Source of the DNA: a virus | Virus record (IMG/VR): IMGVR_UViG_3300013094_000017 | Location: 1-64,000 of that record | Length of the DNA: 64,000 bases | Reading direction: 5' to 3' (one strand) | Part shown: in pieces, positions 55,943 through 64,000 of the stretch | How positions within the stretch are numbered: the stretch's first letter is position 1 | How the letters are laid out: the number at the start of each line of letters is the position of its first letter | Notes under the pieces: model-generated | Seen by the model: only the letters and a program-made list of their open reading frames with translations | Databases searched by the model: none | Told to the model about the DNA's origin: nothing | Position numbers and translations under genes: made by a program

Positions 55943-55956
55943 ATTAGGAGAAGTAA

Positions 55957-58629
55957 ATGTCGTATGTAGATTCCATCTGGGATCGTGACAATGATATTGT
56001 CAAGGTCGTCGAACGAGATCCAATCAAGGGTCGTATATTCCAACAATTTCCAGCACGCTATGTGTTCTATTATCCAGACGGTCGAGGAAAATACACATCA
56101 ATCTTTGGGGAACCATTGACCAAGGTTGTTAGTAAGAGTTGGAAAGAAAATGTTAAAGAACAAAAGATTCATTCAAGTCACAAACTGTACGAGAGCGATA
56201 TCAATCCTGTATTCCGTTGTTTAGAAGAAAATTATCTAGGTAAAGATGCTCCAAAACTAAATGTAGCATTTTGGGATATTGAGGTGGACTTTGATCCAGA
56301 ACGTGGCTATGCTAGTCCAGACGATGCGTTTATGCCAATTACTGCTATTGCAGTACACCTACAATGGTTAGACACTCTAGTGTGTTTAGCTGTACCTCCT
56401 AAAACATTAACTATGGCAGAAGCTCAGGAACAGGTTAAAGATTTTCCAAATACTATCCTATTCGAAACAGAATACGAAATGTTGGATACCTTCTTAAATT
56501 TAATTGAAGATGCAGATGTGTTAAGTGGATGGAACAGTGAAGGCTTTGATATGCCCTACACAGTTAATCGCATTATTAAAACTCTGAGCAAAGAAGATAC
56601 TCGTAGATTATGTCTATTCGATCAACTGCCAAAAAAACGTGAATACGAAAAATATGGGAAACAGGCCGTTACTTATGATCTAGTTGGCCGTGTTCATTTA
56701 GATAGTTTAGAATTATATCGCAAGTACACTTACGAAGAACGTCACAGTTATTCGTTGGATGCTATTGCTGAATATGAACTAGGCGAACGCAAAACACAAT
56801 ACGAAGGCACACTTGATCAACTATACAACAATGACTTTAAAAAGTTTATTGAATATAACCGTCAAGATACTGCCTTGTTAGATCGCTTAGATAAGAAATT
56901 AAAATTCTTAGACCTTGCTAACACACTAGCACATGATTGTACAGTATTGCTACAAACAACTATGGGTGCTGTGGCTGTTACAGAACAGGCTATTATTAAC
57001 GAGGCACATCATTTAGGAATGATTGTTCCAAGTCGTCCTCGAAGAGATGATTCAGTTGACACGCAGGCCGCAGGTGCTTATGTAGCATATCCAAAAAAAG
57101 GTATTCACGATTGGATTGGTTCAATGGATATTAACAGCTTATATCCAAGTGCAATTCGTGCCCTAAACATGGGTCCAGAAACTATTATTGGTCAATTACG
57201 TCAAGACTATACCAAAGCAGAAATCGAAGCCAAGATGGCTAAAAATGGCGGCAAGTTCGCTATGGCGTGGGAAGGTAAGTTTGGCGCAAATGAATATGAG
57301 TTTGTTATGGCCAAAGATAAAACTAACGAAATCATTATTGATTGGGAAGATGGGCACACTGATGTAATGAGTGGTGCTCAGATCTATGAGCTAGTATTTG
57401 AAAGTAATCAACCTTGGATGCTATCAGCAAACGGAACTATCTTTACCTACGAGAAAGAAGGTATTATTCCGGGATTATTAAAACGCTGGTATGCTGAACG
57501 TAAAGACATGCAGAAAAAACTAAAGGAAGCTATCGATGTTGGTAACAAAATTGAAGAAGAGTATTGGGATAAACGACAACTTGTTAAGAAAATTAATCTT
57601 AATAGTCTGTATGGGGCTATTCTTAACGCTGGTTGCCGCTTCTTTGATAACCGTATTGGACAATCCACCACCCTTACTGGGCGACGAATCGCTAGGCATA
57701 TGGCCGCTAAGATAAATGAGATTATCACAGGCGATTACGACCATGTAGGTAAAAGCATTATCTACGGTGATACTGATAGTGCGTACTTTAGCGCATACTT
57801 AACTTTAAAGAATGAAATCAATAAAGGTCAACTTACTTGGAATAAAGATACTGTTATTGATCTATATAATACAGTAGCAGACGAAGTAAATGGTACATTT
57901 CCTCAATTGATGCTAGATGATTTCCATTGTCCTAAATCCAGAGGCGAAGTAATTAAAGCAGGGCGTGAAATTGTTGCCATCAAAGGATTGTTTATTACCA
58001 AGAAGCGTTATGCTGTATTGTATTACGACAAAGACGGTAATCGTTATGACGTAGACGGCAAGGTTGGCAAGATCAAAGCTATGGGTTTAGATTTGAAGCG
58101 CAGTGATACTCCGGAGTTTATGCAGAACTTTTTGAGCGATGTATTAACCAAGGTGTTAAATGGTGCTGAAGAATCAGAAATTCTTGAGATGATATCAGAG
58201 TTCCGTACCAAGTTTAAAGTGCGTCCAGGCTGGGAAAAAGGTAGCCCAAAACGTGCTAACAACATTGCTGCCTATCAAGCCAAAGAAGAAAAGGCAGGTA
58301 AGAGTAATATGCCCGGACACGTTCGAGCTAGTATCAATTGGAATACTTTGAAGCGCATGAATGGTGACAAATATTCTATGAACATTGTAGATGGTATGAA
58401 GGTTATCGTTTGCAAGATGAAAGACAATCCACTCGGATATACCTCAATCGCATATCCAGTAGATGAACTGCGTTTACCTAAATGGTTCCAAGAATTACCA
58501 TTTGATCACGCAGAGATGGAAGCTACTATTATTAACAACAAACTAGATAATCTTATTGGAGTATTGGAGATTGACCTTGTGTCAACCCAAAACAACAATA
58601 CATTTTCTTCGTTATTTGATTTTGAATAA
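55957..58629 (+). CDS. 43: DNA polymerase, family B, T4 gp43-like
   Basis: 890 residues (T4 gp43 is 898). The replicative polymerase with 3'-5' exonuclease. Exonuclease motif FWDIEVDFD near 104, NSEGFDMPY near 190, then polymerase motifs DINSLYPSAI near 391, KKINLNSLYGAIL near 546, IYGDTDSAYFS near 602. The C-terminus SLFDFE fits a clamp-binding peptide. AGGAG precedes the ATG. No intron or frameshift. Leader hairpins suggest autoregulation. Confidence 0.97.
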   Translation: MSYVDSIWDRDNDIVKVVERDPIKGRIFQQFPARYVFYYPDGRGKYTSIFGEPLTKVVSKSWKENVKEQKIHSSHKLYESDINPVFRCLEENYLGKDAPKLNVAFWDIEVDFDPERGYASPDDAFMPITAIAVHLQWLDTLVCLAVPPKTLTMAEAQEQVKDFPNTILFETEYEMLDTFLNLIEDADVLSGWNSEGFDMPYTVNRIIKTLSKEDTRRLCLFDQLPKKREYEKYGKQAVTYDLVGRVHLDSLELYRKYTYEERHSYSLDAIAEYELGERKTQYEGTLDQLYNNDFKKFIEYNRQDTALLDRLDKKLKFLDLANTLAHDCTVLLQTTMGAVAVTEQAIINEAHHLGMIVPSRPRRDDSVDTQAAGAYVAYPKKGIHDWIGSMDINSLYPSAIRALNMGPETIIGQLRQDYTKAEIEAKMAKNGGKFAMAWEGKFGANEYEFVMAKDKTNEIIIDWEDGHTDVMSGAQIYELVFESNQPWMLSANGTIFTYEKEGIIPGLLKRWYAERKDMQKKLKEAIDVGNKIEEEYWDKRQLVKKINLNSLYGAILNAGCRFFDNRIGQSTTLTGRRIARHMAAKINEIITGDYDHVGKSIIYGDTDSAYFSAYLTLKNEINKGQLTWNKDTVIDLYNTVADEVNGTFPQLMLDDFHCPKSRGEVIKAGREIVAIKGLFITKKRYAVLYYDKDGNRYDVDGKVGKIKAMGLDLKRSDTPEFMQNFLSDVLTKVLNGAEESEILEMISEFRTKFKVRPGWEKGSPKRANNIAAYQAKEEKAGKSNMPGHVRASINWNTLKRMNGDKYSMNIVDGMKVIVCKMKDNPLGYTSIAYPVDELRLPKWFQELPFDHAEMEATIINNKLDNLIGVLEIDLVSTQNNNTFSSLFDFE

Positions 58630-58652
58630 TTATATTTCTATCAACAAAAAGA

Positions 58653-58659
58653 CTAAATA
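58653..58659 (+). promoter_or_regulatory. Late-type box CTAAATA
   Basis: 17 nt before the HNH gene at 58677. Confidence 0.4.
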
Positions 58660-58676
58660 GTTGATAGGAGTATTAT

Positions 58677-59567
58677 ATGAACTACAAACTACATTATGAA
58701 TTATTGATTAAAAAAGCAAAGAATCGTATACTCGATCCGCTGATTAAAGTGGAATCTCATCATATTTTACCAAGATCAATGGGTGGCACCGATATGAACG
58801 AAAATCTAATAGCGTTGTTTCCGAGAGAACATTTAATTGCGCATTTATTGTTATGGAAAATTCATCAATCTAATGCAATGACTAATGCGGCGTGGCAAAT
58901 GTCACATAGGAAAATTGGAGATGAATATATTAAAATTAACTCTCGTATATATGAAAAATTAAGAATAGCCTTTAGTGAAACACAAACCAAAAGAATGGCA
59001 GACCCTAAAGTAAGAGAACACTTAAAAAATATTAATTTAGGGCATCCCGTAAGTATCGAAAGCAGACAAAAAATATCTGCCGCACTTACAGGAAAGAAAC
59101 AACCAAACGAGTTAGTAGAAAAAAGATCTATAGGTATTAGAAAATATATGTCAGAATCACGTAAAGGAAAAACCTGGGAAGAAATATACGGTAAAAAAGT
59201 TTCTAAAAAAATGAGAGAAGATATCAGTAATGCTAATAAAGGAAAAATACTCACCGATTCCCACAAAGAAAATATTAGCAAAGGAAATACTGGTAAGCTG
59301 TTATCCGAAGAAACGAAAGAAAAAATATCAACATCTAACAAAGGAAAGGTTAGAACCGAGGAGGCAAAAAAACGAATATCAGAATCCCATATAGGAAAAC
59401 TATTATCAGAGGAACATAAAACAAAAATAAGTGAATCAAATAAAGGAAAACCTAAATCAGAAGAGACTAAACAAAAAATGTCAGAATCTAAAAAAGGAAA
59501 AACGTTCACTGAAGACCATAAGAAAAAACTTAGTGAAGCAGCAAAACAAAGAAAAAAGAGATTTTGA
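58677..59567 (+). CDS. HNH homing endonuclease with many NUMOD3 repeats
   Basis: 296 residues. HNH core [19 protein letters not shown] near 26-44 and [12 protein letters not shown]. At least six NUMOD3-type repeats follow (for example [31 protein letters not shown]). A+T-richer than its neighbours. It sits between polymerase and clamp genes, a typical homing site in T4-like phages. GGAG before the ATG. Confidence 0.9.
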   Translation: MNYKLHYELLIKKAKNRILDPLIKVESHHILPRSMGGTDMNENLIALFPREHLIAHLLLWKIHQSNAMTNAAWQMSHRKIGDEYIKINSRIYEKLRIAFSETQTKRMADPKVREHLKNINLGHPVSIESRQKISAALTGKKQPNELVEKRSIGIRKYMSESRKGKTWEEIYGKKVSKKMREDISNANKGKILTDSHKENISKGNTGKLLSEETKEKISTSNKGKVRTEEAKKRISESHIGKLLSEEHKTKISESNKGKPKSEETKQKMSESKKGKTFTEDHKKKLSEAAKQRKKRF

Positions 59568-59578
59568 GTAAAAAATAC

Positions 59579-59607
59579 TTGACATTGACACATTTTCTAA
59601 ATATACT
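59579..59607 (+). promoter_or_regulatory. Sigma70-like promoter for the sliding clamp
   Basis: TTGACA, 17-bp spacer, TATACT. AAAGGAATC follows before the clamp ATG at 59632. Confidence 0.75.
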
Positions 59608-59631
59608 TAATATAACAAAGGAATCATTATA

Positions 59632-60369
59632 ATGAAAGAAATCTTACAAGACATCGTATCACATACACACAACCTAGGCTTTTTGAGTACTGTAAAGATT
59701 ACAGGCGAAGCTGATTCGACTAAAATTGACTCGATGGCAGATGACCGTACAGTTATTATGTACGCAGAAACTGCCACACCCTACGCAGATATGGTAGGTG
59801 TATTTGGTATGCCACAATTAGGCAAATTGAAATACCTATTAGATGGTGCTGAATACAAAGAAAATGCAAAAATTGAAGTGGTTACAGCAGATCGTAATGG
59901 CGAAACTGTTCCAACAGGACTACATTTTGAAAACACAGATGGTAGCTTTAAGAATGATTATCGCTTTATGAACACAGAAATTATTAACGAAAAACTCAAG
60001 ACTGTTAAATTCCGTGGTGCTAATTGGGATGTCGAAGTTAATCCTAGCCTACAGGCTATACAACGGTTTAGTTTCCAAGCAGGTGCTAATAACGAGCATA
60101 CAACATTCCTTGCTAAAACAGATGATCAAGGTAATTTAAAGTTTATCTTCGGTGACCAATCAACTCACGGTGGTGAATTTGTTTTTGCAACAGGTGTAAA
60201 AGGCAAATTAACCAAAGGCTTTACTTGGCCAGTTAATGCTATCTTAAGTATTTTGAAAATTGCAGACGTAAACAACTGTACATTAAGTATCAGTGACGCC
60301 GGAGCATTACAGATCACAATGGATAGTGGTATTGCTACTTACAAATACATTATTCCAGCACAAGCATAA
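59632..60369 (+). CDS. 45: Sliding clamp, T4 gp45-like
   Basis: 245 residues. Trimeric ring that holds the polymerase on DNA and, in T4, activates late promoters. It has the expected length and order: an N-terminal helix-strand region (MKEILQDIVSHTHNLGF), YKENAKIEVVTADRN, and the closing INSDAG-like CTLSISDAGALQITMDSGIATYKYI split over the last strands. Own promoter; stop overlaps the next start. Confidence 0.93.
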   Translation: MKEILQDIVSHTHNLGFLSTVKITGEADSTKIDSMADDRTVIMYAETATPYADMVGVFGMPQLGKLKYLLDGAEYKENAKIEVVTADRNGETVPTGLHFENTDGSFKNDYRFMNTEIINEKLKTVKFRGANWDVEVNPSLQAIQRFSFQAGANNEHTTFLAKTDDQGNLKFIFGDQSTHGGEFVFATGVKGKLTKGFTWPVNAILSILKIADVNNCTLSISDAGALQITMDSGIATYKYIIPAQA

Positions 60370-60728
60370 TGATTAAGAATATCGTACAAGCAAGCTCATT
60401 CGTAACTGTCAGTAGTTATATGCCTCAGGTATATGGATCAGGCAATATGAGTGGGCAGATGCGATATAATACCAATTCACAATCTGTTGAAGTATATGAC
60501 GGAAATAATTGGATTAGTATTAGTCAACAAGCATCAGTTGGATTGAGCTACGAAGCAGAAGAAGCAATGCGCTGGGCCATTAACAAAAAACGCGAAGAAG
60601 CAGAGATTAAAGAACTAGCAGAGAAACATAAAGCTGTGGCTGCTGCATTAGAAAACCTAAATAAAGCACAAGAACAATTAAAGATAGTAGCACACTTATC
60701 GAAGGATACAGATGAAACAACAAGTTAA
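60369..60728 (+). CDS. Conserved T4-like protein of unknown function
   Basis: 119 residues. A beta start with SGQMRYNTNSQSVEVYDG, as in phage structural caps, then a long charged helix (EAEEAMRWAINKKREEAEIK). TAATG overlap with the clamp gene and 17-nt overlap with the next. I recall relatives in T4-like phages; function unknown. Confidence 0.7.
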   Translation: MIKNIVQASSFVTVSSYMPQVYGSGNMSGQMRYNTNSQSVEVYDGNNWISISQQASVGLSYEAEEAMRWAINKKREEAEIKELAEKHKAVAAALENLNKAQEQLKIVAHLSKDTDETTS

Positions 60729-62343
60729 CCTAACCCCATTACAGAAAGACTACGCAGTATATCTACCAGCGATTAGTTCATTCTATAGTACCTATATCGC
60801 CAAACAACGATTAGAGAAATTTATTTCAGATGACCGTATTCCAGCAGGGTTTGATCGCGGTATTGAAGGTATGAATTTCTTAAATCCAGAAGAAGGATAC
60901 TTTACCTACAAGTACGGTCTATATTCAGCAGGTCACGCACAGTTAGATTTGCAAAAATCAATTACACAAGAGTCAATGATTCAACAACGTGATCGTGCCA
61001 ACACAATGATCTTAGGTGACTCAGGTGGTTACCAAATTGGTAAGGGCGTTCTTAAGTTTGATTGGTTAAATTTTGATGGTCCGGCTGCTAACAAAACACG
61101 ACAAAGCATCTTAGAGTGGTTAGAAATGACTGCTGATTGGTCAATGATGTTAGACGTTCCGACATGGGCATGTGATCGTATCCATAGTCCAAAGACAGGA
61201 TTGAAATCTTTTGAAGACTGTTTAGAAAAAACTAGATTTAATAATGACTATTTCTTAAAAAATCGTTTAGGTCATACCAAATGGTTGAATGTATTACAAG
61301 GTGGTGATTGGGATACTGCGGAGAAATGGTACAACGGTGTTAAAGAATATAGTGATCCAAATGGTCCTTATGCGGGCAGTGAAGCAGAAGGTTGGGCATT
61401 TGGTGGTGCTAATATGTGTAAGATGGACATCACACTTAAACGTCTAATGACTATGCGTGAAGATGGTCTACTAAAAGGTAAGAATTGGATTCACTTCTTG
61501 GGTACAGCACAATTAGATTGGGCCTGTTACTTAACCAGCATCCAAAGACAAATAAGGAAACATATCAATGAAGAACTTACAATATCGTTTGATTGCGCAT
61601 CACCATTCATTGCAACTGCGCACGGGCTTGTCTACACTAATGCACAACATACCCCAAAACGTTGGAGTGTCATTATGGACAAGGCGCCTGATAATAAAGC
61701 ACTTTCAGGTAGCGATATCCCTTTTCCGTTCGAAAGCGAGTTTGGAAGACGGTTAACCATGAAAGATATTGCCTACTATGACCTAGGTGTGCCAAAAACA
61801 CAGGAAGAATTAGGCAAGGATGTTAAATTTAATCACTTAAATCCTGAACATTATACAGTAGTTCCAAAACTTAATAAGTTAGGTAAGATTCCTAACAAAA
61901 CAAGTTGGGATAGTTTTGCCTATGCATTAATGATGGGACATAATGTTTACTGTCATATTGTTGCTGTACAACGTGCTAATCAATTAGCTGACATCGAATC
62001 AACGAGATTTAAACCAGATTGGCGTCATTGGAAGAAATTAAACGCAAAAGATTCAGGTGGTGATCAGTTTAGTGATTGGGTTCCTCGTAATATATTGTAC
62101 TTCAATCAATTCATTAAAGAATTGTTTAACACCCAGACTAAAGAAGAAGCGTTTGAGATGATTCAACAGGCTCGTCCATTCTTAACAAGTTTAGAAGGTG
62201 CAAGGCTACAAGGTGGACCTGCTCAAAATACATTTACTAATTTATTTGATGTTGAAGAAATAACTACAGCAGAAGAAGTAGACTTAGAAAATCCAGACGA
62301 TGACGAACTACGTGCATTAGAACAAGGACTAAATGATGAATAG
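60712..62343 (+). CDS. DpdA-like 7-deazaguanine DNA transglycosylase (TGT fold)
   Basis: 543 residues. TIM-barrel tRNA-guanine-transglycosylase type: MILGDSGGYQIGKG near 101 holds the catalytic-type Asp, and EGWAFGGANM near 223 is the GLAIGG-type loop. The length and sequence fit the phage DpdA branch, which replaces guanine in DNA with a 7-deazaguanine and so resists restriction. QueD (22363) supplies an early precursor enzyme. The other steps (QueE, QueC, FolE) are not in this window. It could act on RNA instead, but phage context favours DNA. Confidence 0.85.
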   Translation: MKQQVNLTPLQKDYAVYLPAISSFYSTYIAKQRLEKFISDDRIPAGFDRGIEGMNFLNPEEGYFTYKYGLYSAGHAQLDLQKSITQESMIQQRDRANTMILGDSGGYQIGKGVLKFDWLNFDGPAANKTRQSILEWLEMTADWSMMLDVPTWACDRIHSPKTGLKSFEDCLEKTRFNNDYFLKNRLGHTKWLNVLQGGDWDTAEKWYNGVKEYSDPNGPYAGSEAEGWAFGGANMCKMDITLKRLMTMREDGLLKGKNWIHFLGTAQLDWACYLTSIQRQIRKHINEELTISFDCASPFIATAHGLVYTNAQHTPKRWSVIMDKAPDNKALSGSDIPFPFESEFGRRLTMKDIAYYDLGVPKTQEELGKDVKFNHLNPEHYTVVPKLNKLGKIPNKTSWDSFAYALMMGHNVYCHIVAVQRANQLADIESTRFKPDWRHWKKLNAKDSGGDQFSDWVPRNILYFNQFIKELFNTQTKEEAFEMIQQARPFLTSLEGARLQGGPAQNTFTNLFDVEEITTAEEVDLENPDDDELRALEQGLNDE

Positions 62344-62494
62344 ATTAAATGAATTAATTCAAAGACAAACTGAGTTAGAAGAACAAATTCGTACAGGTAA
62401 GAGTAAGTACTTAGATGATGCTAACTGCGGCAAAGCTGAACAAGAATTAATGATTGTTACTCGTTTAATAGAAGATATCAAAAATGCAGCGTGA
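62336..62494 (+). CDS. Small helical protein
   Basis: 52 residues from ATG 62336 (MNRLNELIQRQTELEEQ), overlapping the DpdA stop. Coiled-coil-like. It overlaps the next gene by 11 nt. Function unknown. Confidence 0.65.
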   Translation: MNRLNELIQRQTELEEQIRTGKSKYLDDANCGKAEQELMIVTRLIEDIKNAA

Positions 62495-63029
62495 TTATAA
62501 TACAGGTGTAGCAGATTCAGTAATATTCTTTATCGGTGACGAGATTGAACAAACTCCTGCATACGGATTACGAACATTATTTGTTGTAGGTGTTCACGAG
62601 TCCAATGACATTCTAAAATTATTAAACACAAAACTTGCCCACAGCAACATTCAACATATCTATTTTGGGGCTAATCAGAGCTTTCCTAATCCGGACATAA
62701 ACAATGCGATTGTTTGGAAAGAATGGGAAGATATGATTATCGCCTGTCTAGAAGCAGGTTATTGGTGTACTCTAGATTTAGATGTACGCTGTGCTGAAGG
62801 ATTAGTAGAAGGTCCATTGGTAGAAAATCGTAGATTTATTCCACAGTTAAGTGTAAAGATTCCATACTTGACACAGTTGGGATATAATGCTACAATTAAA
62901 TTAGACGACAAAGGATTTGAGGCAAGTAATCCCGGCGTCTGGTGTCATACATTACATTCATTAACTACTAGAGATTCATTCACAAGTTGGGATGAATACG
63001 GTAAAGACGAGATAATTAAACGTGATTAA
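62484..63029 (+). CDS. Conserved protein of unknown function next to dpdA
   Basis: 181 residues. Contains SVIFFIGDEIEQTPAYGLRT, the acidic CTLDLDVRCAEGL and a C-terminal WCHTLHSLTTRDSFTSWDEY. Cys and His residues might bind metal. It is packed between dpdA-linked genes, so a role in the same modification is possible. No fold recognised. Confidence 0.65.
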   Translation: MQRDYNTGVADSVIFFIGDEIEQTPAYGLRTLFVVGVHESNDILKLLNTKLAHSNIQHIYFGANQSFPNPDINNAIVWKEWEDMIIACLEAGYWCTLDLDVRCAEGLVEGPLVENRRFIPQLSVKIPYLTQLGYNATIKLDDKGFEASNPGVWCHTLHSLTTRDSFTSWDEYGKDEIIKRD

Positions 63030-63411
63030 TAAACGAATTTGGGTAACCTTTCAAAAAGAAGGCATTCATTGCTATCCTGCGGCAGCAACTGACCCTAACC
63101 TTAATACTGGAGATGCATATGATGTATCGTTTCTTGCTAGTCCTCACCGCCACATTTTTCATTTCAGGGTGTCAATCAGTGTGTTCCATAACGACAGGGA
63201 CATCGAATTCATCCAGTTCAAACGGTGGCTTGAAACCATGTATGTGGGTAGCGGTGCCACTTTAGAACTAAATTATAAGAGCTGTGAGATGATCGCAGAT
63301 GATCTTTACAAAGAGATCGCTCAAAAGTATCCTAATCGTGATGTTTGGATAGAAGTATCCGAAGATGGCGAGAATGGGTGTTATCATGAGTACATTAGTA
63401 CTCGTTCGTAA
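63022..63411 (+). CDS. Possible T-fold protein (QueD/PTPS superfamily, distant)
   Basis: 129 residues from GTG 63022. SPHRHIFHFRVSISV has an HxH arrangement like QueD, and SCEMIADDLYKEI with IEVSEDGENG recalls the TaEN...vE.sE part. FQKEGIHCYPAA near the start is distinctive. If right it would be a second T-fold enzyme beside dpdA. The likeness is weak and the call could be wrong. Confidence 0.5.
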   Translation: MINKRIWVTFQKEGIHCYPAAATDPNLNTGDAYDVSFLASPHRHIFHFRVSISVFHNDRDIEFIQFKRWLETMYVGSGATLELNYKSCEMIADDLYKEIAQKYPNRDVWIEVSEDGENGCYHEYISTRS

Positions 63412-63437
63412 ACTGTCACAATCTAAGGAGATTTACC

Positions 63438-63677
63438 GTGGCTAATCCAAAATGGCTAAACAAATATCTAACAATAAAGCCAGAAGTACATAAGATCTAT
63501 GATGATCTTGATGCGTGGTTAAACTATTGCAGGTTTAACTTAACCAAGTTTGATCCAGCGGATCTATACAAGTCACCAGCTTGTAAAGAATGGCTAGAAA
63601 AACGCCGTCGTCGTCAGCAATGGCAACAACGTAATGGTCAGACCAGCAATGGTTATCAAGGTAAGAATCCACGCTAG
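63438..63677 (+). CDS. Conserved small basic protein
   Basis: 79 residues from GTG 63438 with AAGGAG 7 nt upstream. WLNKYLTIKPEVHKIYDDLDAW and a basic tail (EKRRRRQQWQQRNGQ). I recall similar proteins in T4-like phages; function unknown. Its stop overlaps the stop of the reverse gene by 2-3 nt. Confidence 0.7.
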   Translation: MANPKWLNKYLTIKPEVHKIYDDLDAWLNYCRFNLTKFDPADLYKSPACKEWLEKRRRRQQWQQRNGQTSNGYQGKNPR

Positions 63678-64000
63678 GAACTGTGAGTATATTGTTCCAT
63701 TAGTTGAGATAGGGTAATATGGCATTTAGTATTTTTGATAGAATTATCTAAATGCCACAACATACGCAGATTTGTCCAATGCCCTATAACCTCAGGAGAG
63801 ATTCCTTGTTTGAATCCTTCCTCTACAGAAAATATATGATCTAAATGGTATTTGTATCTTGCTCGTGGTAAGTTACTAGGGTTGATTTTATAATAATGGG
63901 TATGGTAAGATTTAGCAGTAATCTTCTTTACAGCAAGTCTATAAAGTTCTAATTCGCTACGATGCTCGTCACTTACCCAATCACCTGTAGAAATACGAGA
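63674..64000 (-). CDS. HNH-type endonuclease, partial
   Basis: The last 108 codons of a reverse-strand gene that continues past the window. YHLDHIFSVEEGFKQGISPE followed by HWTNLRMLWHLDN and NTKC matches an HNH-like phage endonuclease family that resembles homing proteins. The N-terminal part is not visible. Confidence 0.65.
   Translation of the reverse strand, partial: SRISTGDWVSDEHRSELELYRLAVKKITAKSYHTHYYKINPSNLPRARYKYHLDHIFSVEEGFKQGISPEVIGHWTNLRMLWHLDNSIKNTKCHITLSQLMEQYTHSS

Noticed and set aside
1-64000. CRISPR array, integrase, attachment site or insertion sequence
   Set aside because: No regularly spaced repeats, no integrase or transposase motifs. Mobile content is limited to homing endonucleases, consistent with a lytic T4-like phage.

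Overview
The window is a contiguous piece of a large T4-like tailed-phage (myovirus) genome, A+T-rich by eye and almost fully coding. The evidence is a T4-type replication set on one strand: family B DNA polymerase (gp43-like, 55957-58629), sliding clamp (gp45-like, 59632-60369), clamp-loader ATPase (gp44-like, 39883-40806), a DsbA-like DNA-binding protein, a GroES/gp31-like co-chaperonin and PhoH. It also has T4-style late boxes (TATAAATA and variants) about 16-22 nt before many start codons. Spanin-like proteins and a GH19 endolysin point to a Gram-negative host. The host cannot be named from the sequence alone.

Layout. (1) 1-7.2 kb: a tRNA array with 22 recognisable tRNAs, several structured spacer RNAs, two odd tRNA-like RNAs, two homing-endonuclease genes sitting between tRNAs, and a few small early-type genes with host-like TTGACA-N17-TATAAT promoters. 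(2) 7.2-19.2 kb: short overlapping accessory genes (metallophosphoesterase, S-adenosylhomocysteine hydrolase, cupin, HExxH protein, glycosyltransferase, many unknowns). (3) 18.6-28.8 kb: metabolic and stress genes. These are ClpP, a D,D-carboxypeptidase, QueD with a GIY-YIG gene inserted at its 5' end, a UDP-xylose-synthase-like epimerase, the UV endonuclease UvsE, an Fe/Mn superoxide dismutase and a SufC/SufD-like pair. (4) 28.9-37.3 kb: very long fibre or virion proteins. (5) 37.2-41.6 kb: a DnaE-like fragment, the co-chaperonin, a MazG-like enzyme, a cytidylyltransferase, the clamp loader and PhoH (reverse strand). (6) 43.0-46.4 kb: a lysis cassette (inner and outer spanin-like proteins, endolysin, membrane and holin-like proteins). 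(7) 46.5-49.6 kb: a DnaJ-like chaperone and a ClpA/ClpC-like unfoldase whose VGF loop suggests it works with the phage ClpP. (8) 49.6-55.5 kb: late genes, including two neighbouring nucleotidyltransferase-fold proteins. One of them is fused to an HxGH nucleotidylyltransferase, and several neighbours start with T4 capsid-targeting-like N-termini. (9) 55.6-64 kb: DsbA, polymerase, clamp, a DpdA-like 7-deazaguanine transglycosylase and neighbours.

The observations most worth a second look are: tandem hairpins with identical 8-nt loops in the polymerase leader, which look like the T4 gp43 autogenous operator; a phage SufC/SufD pair with degenerate ABC signature and lost SufD Cys/His residues; promoters whose -35 box lies in or at the edge of a terminator loop; leaderless genes with ATG exactly 7 nt after the -10; the nucleotidyltransferase pair as possible packaged effectors; homing endonuclease insertions that split queD and border tRNA fragments; and QueD plus DpdA, which suggest deazaguanine DNA modification.
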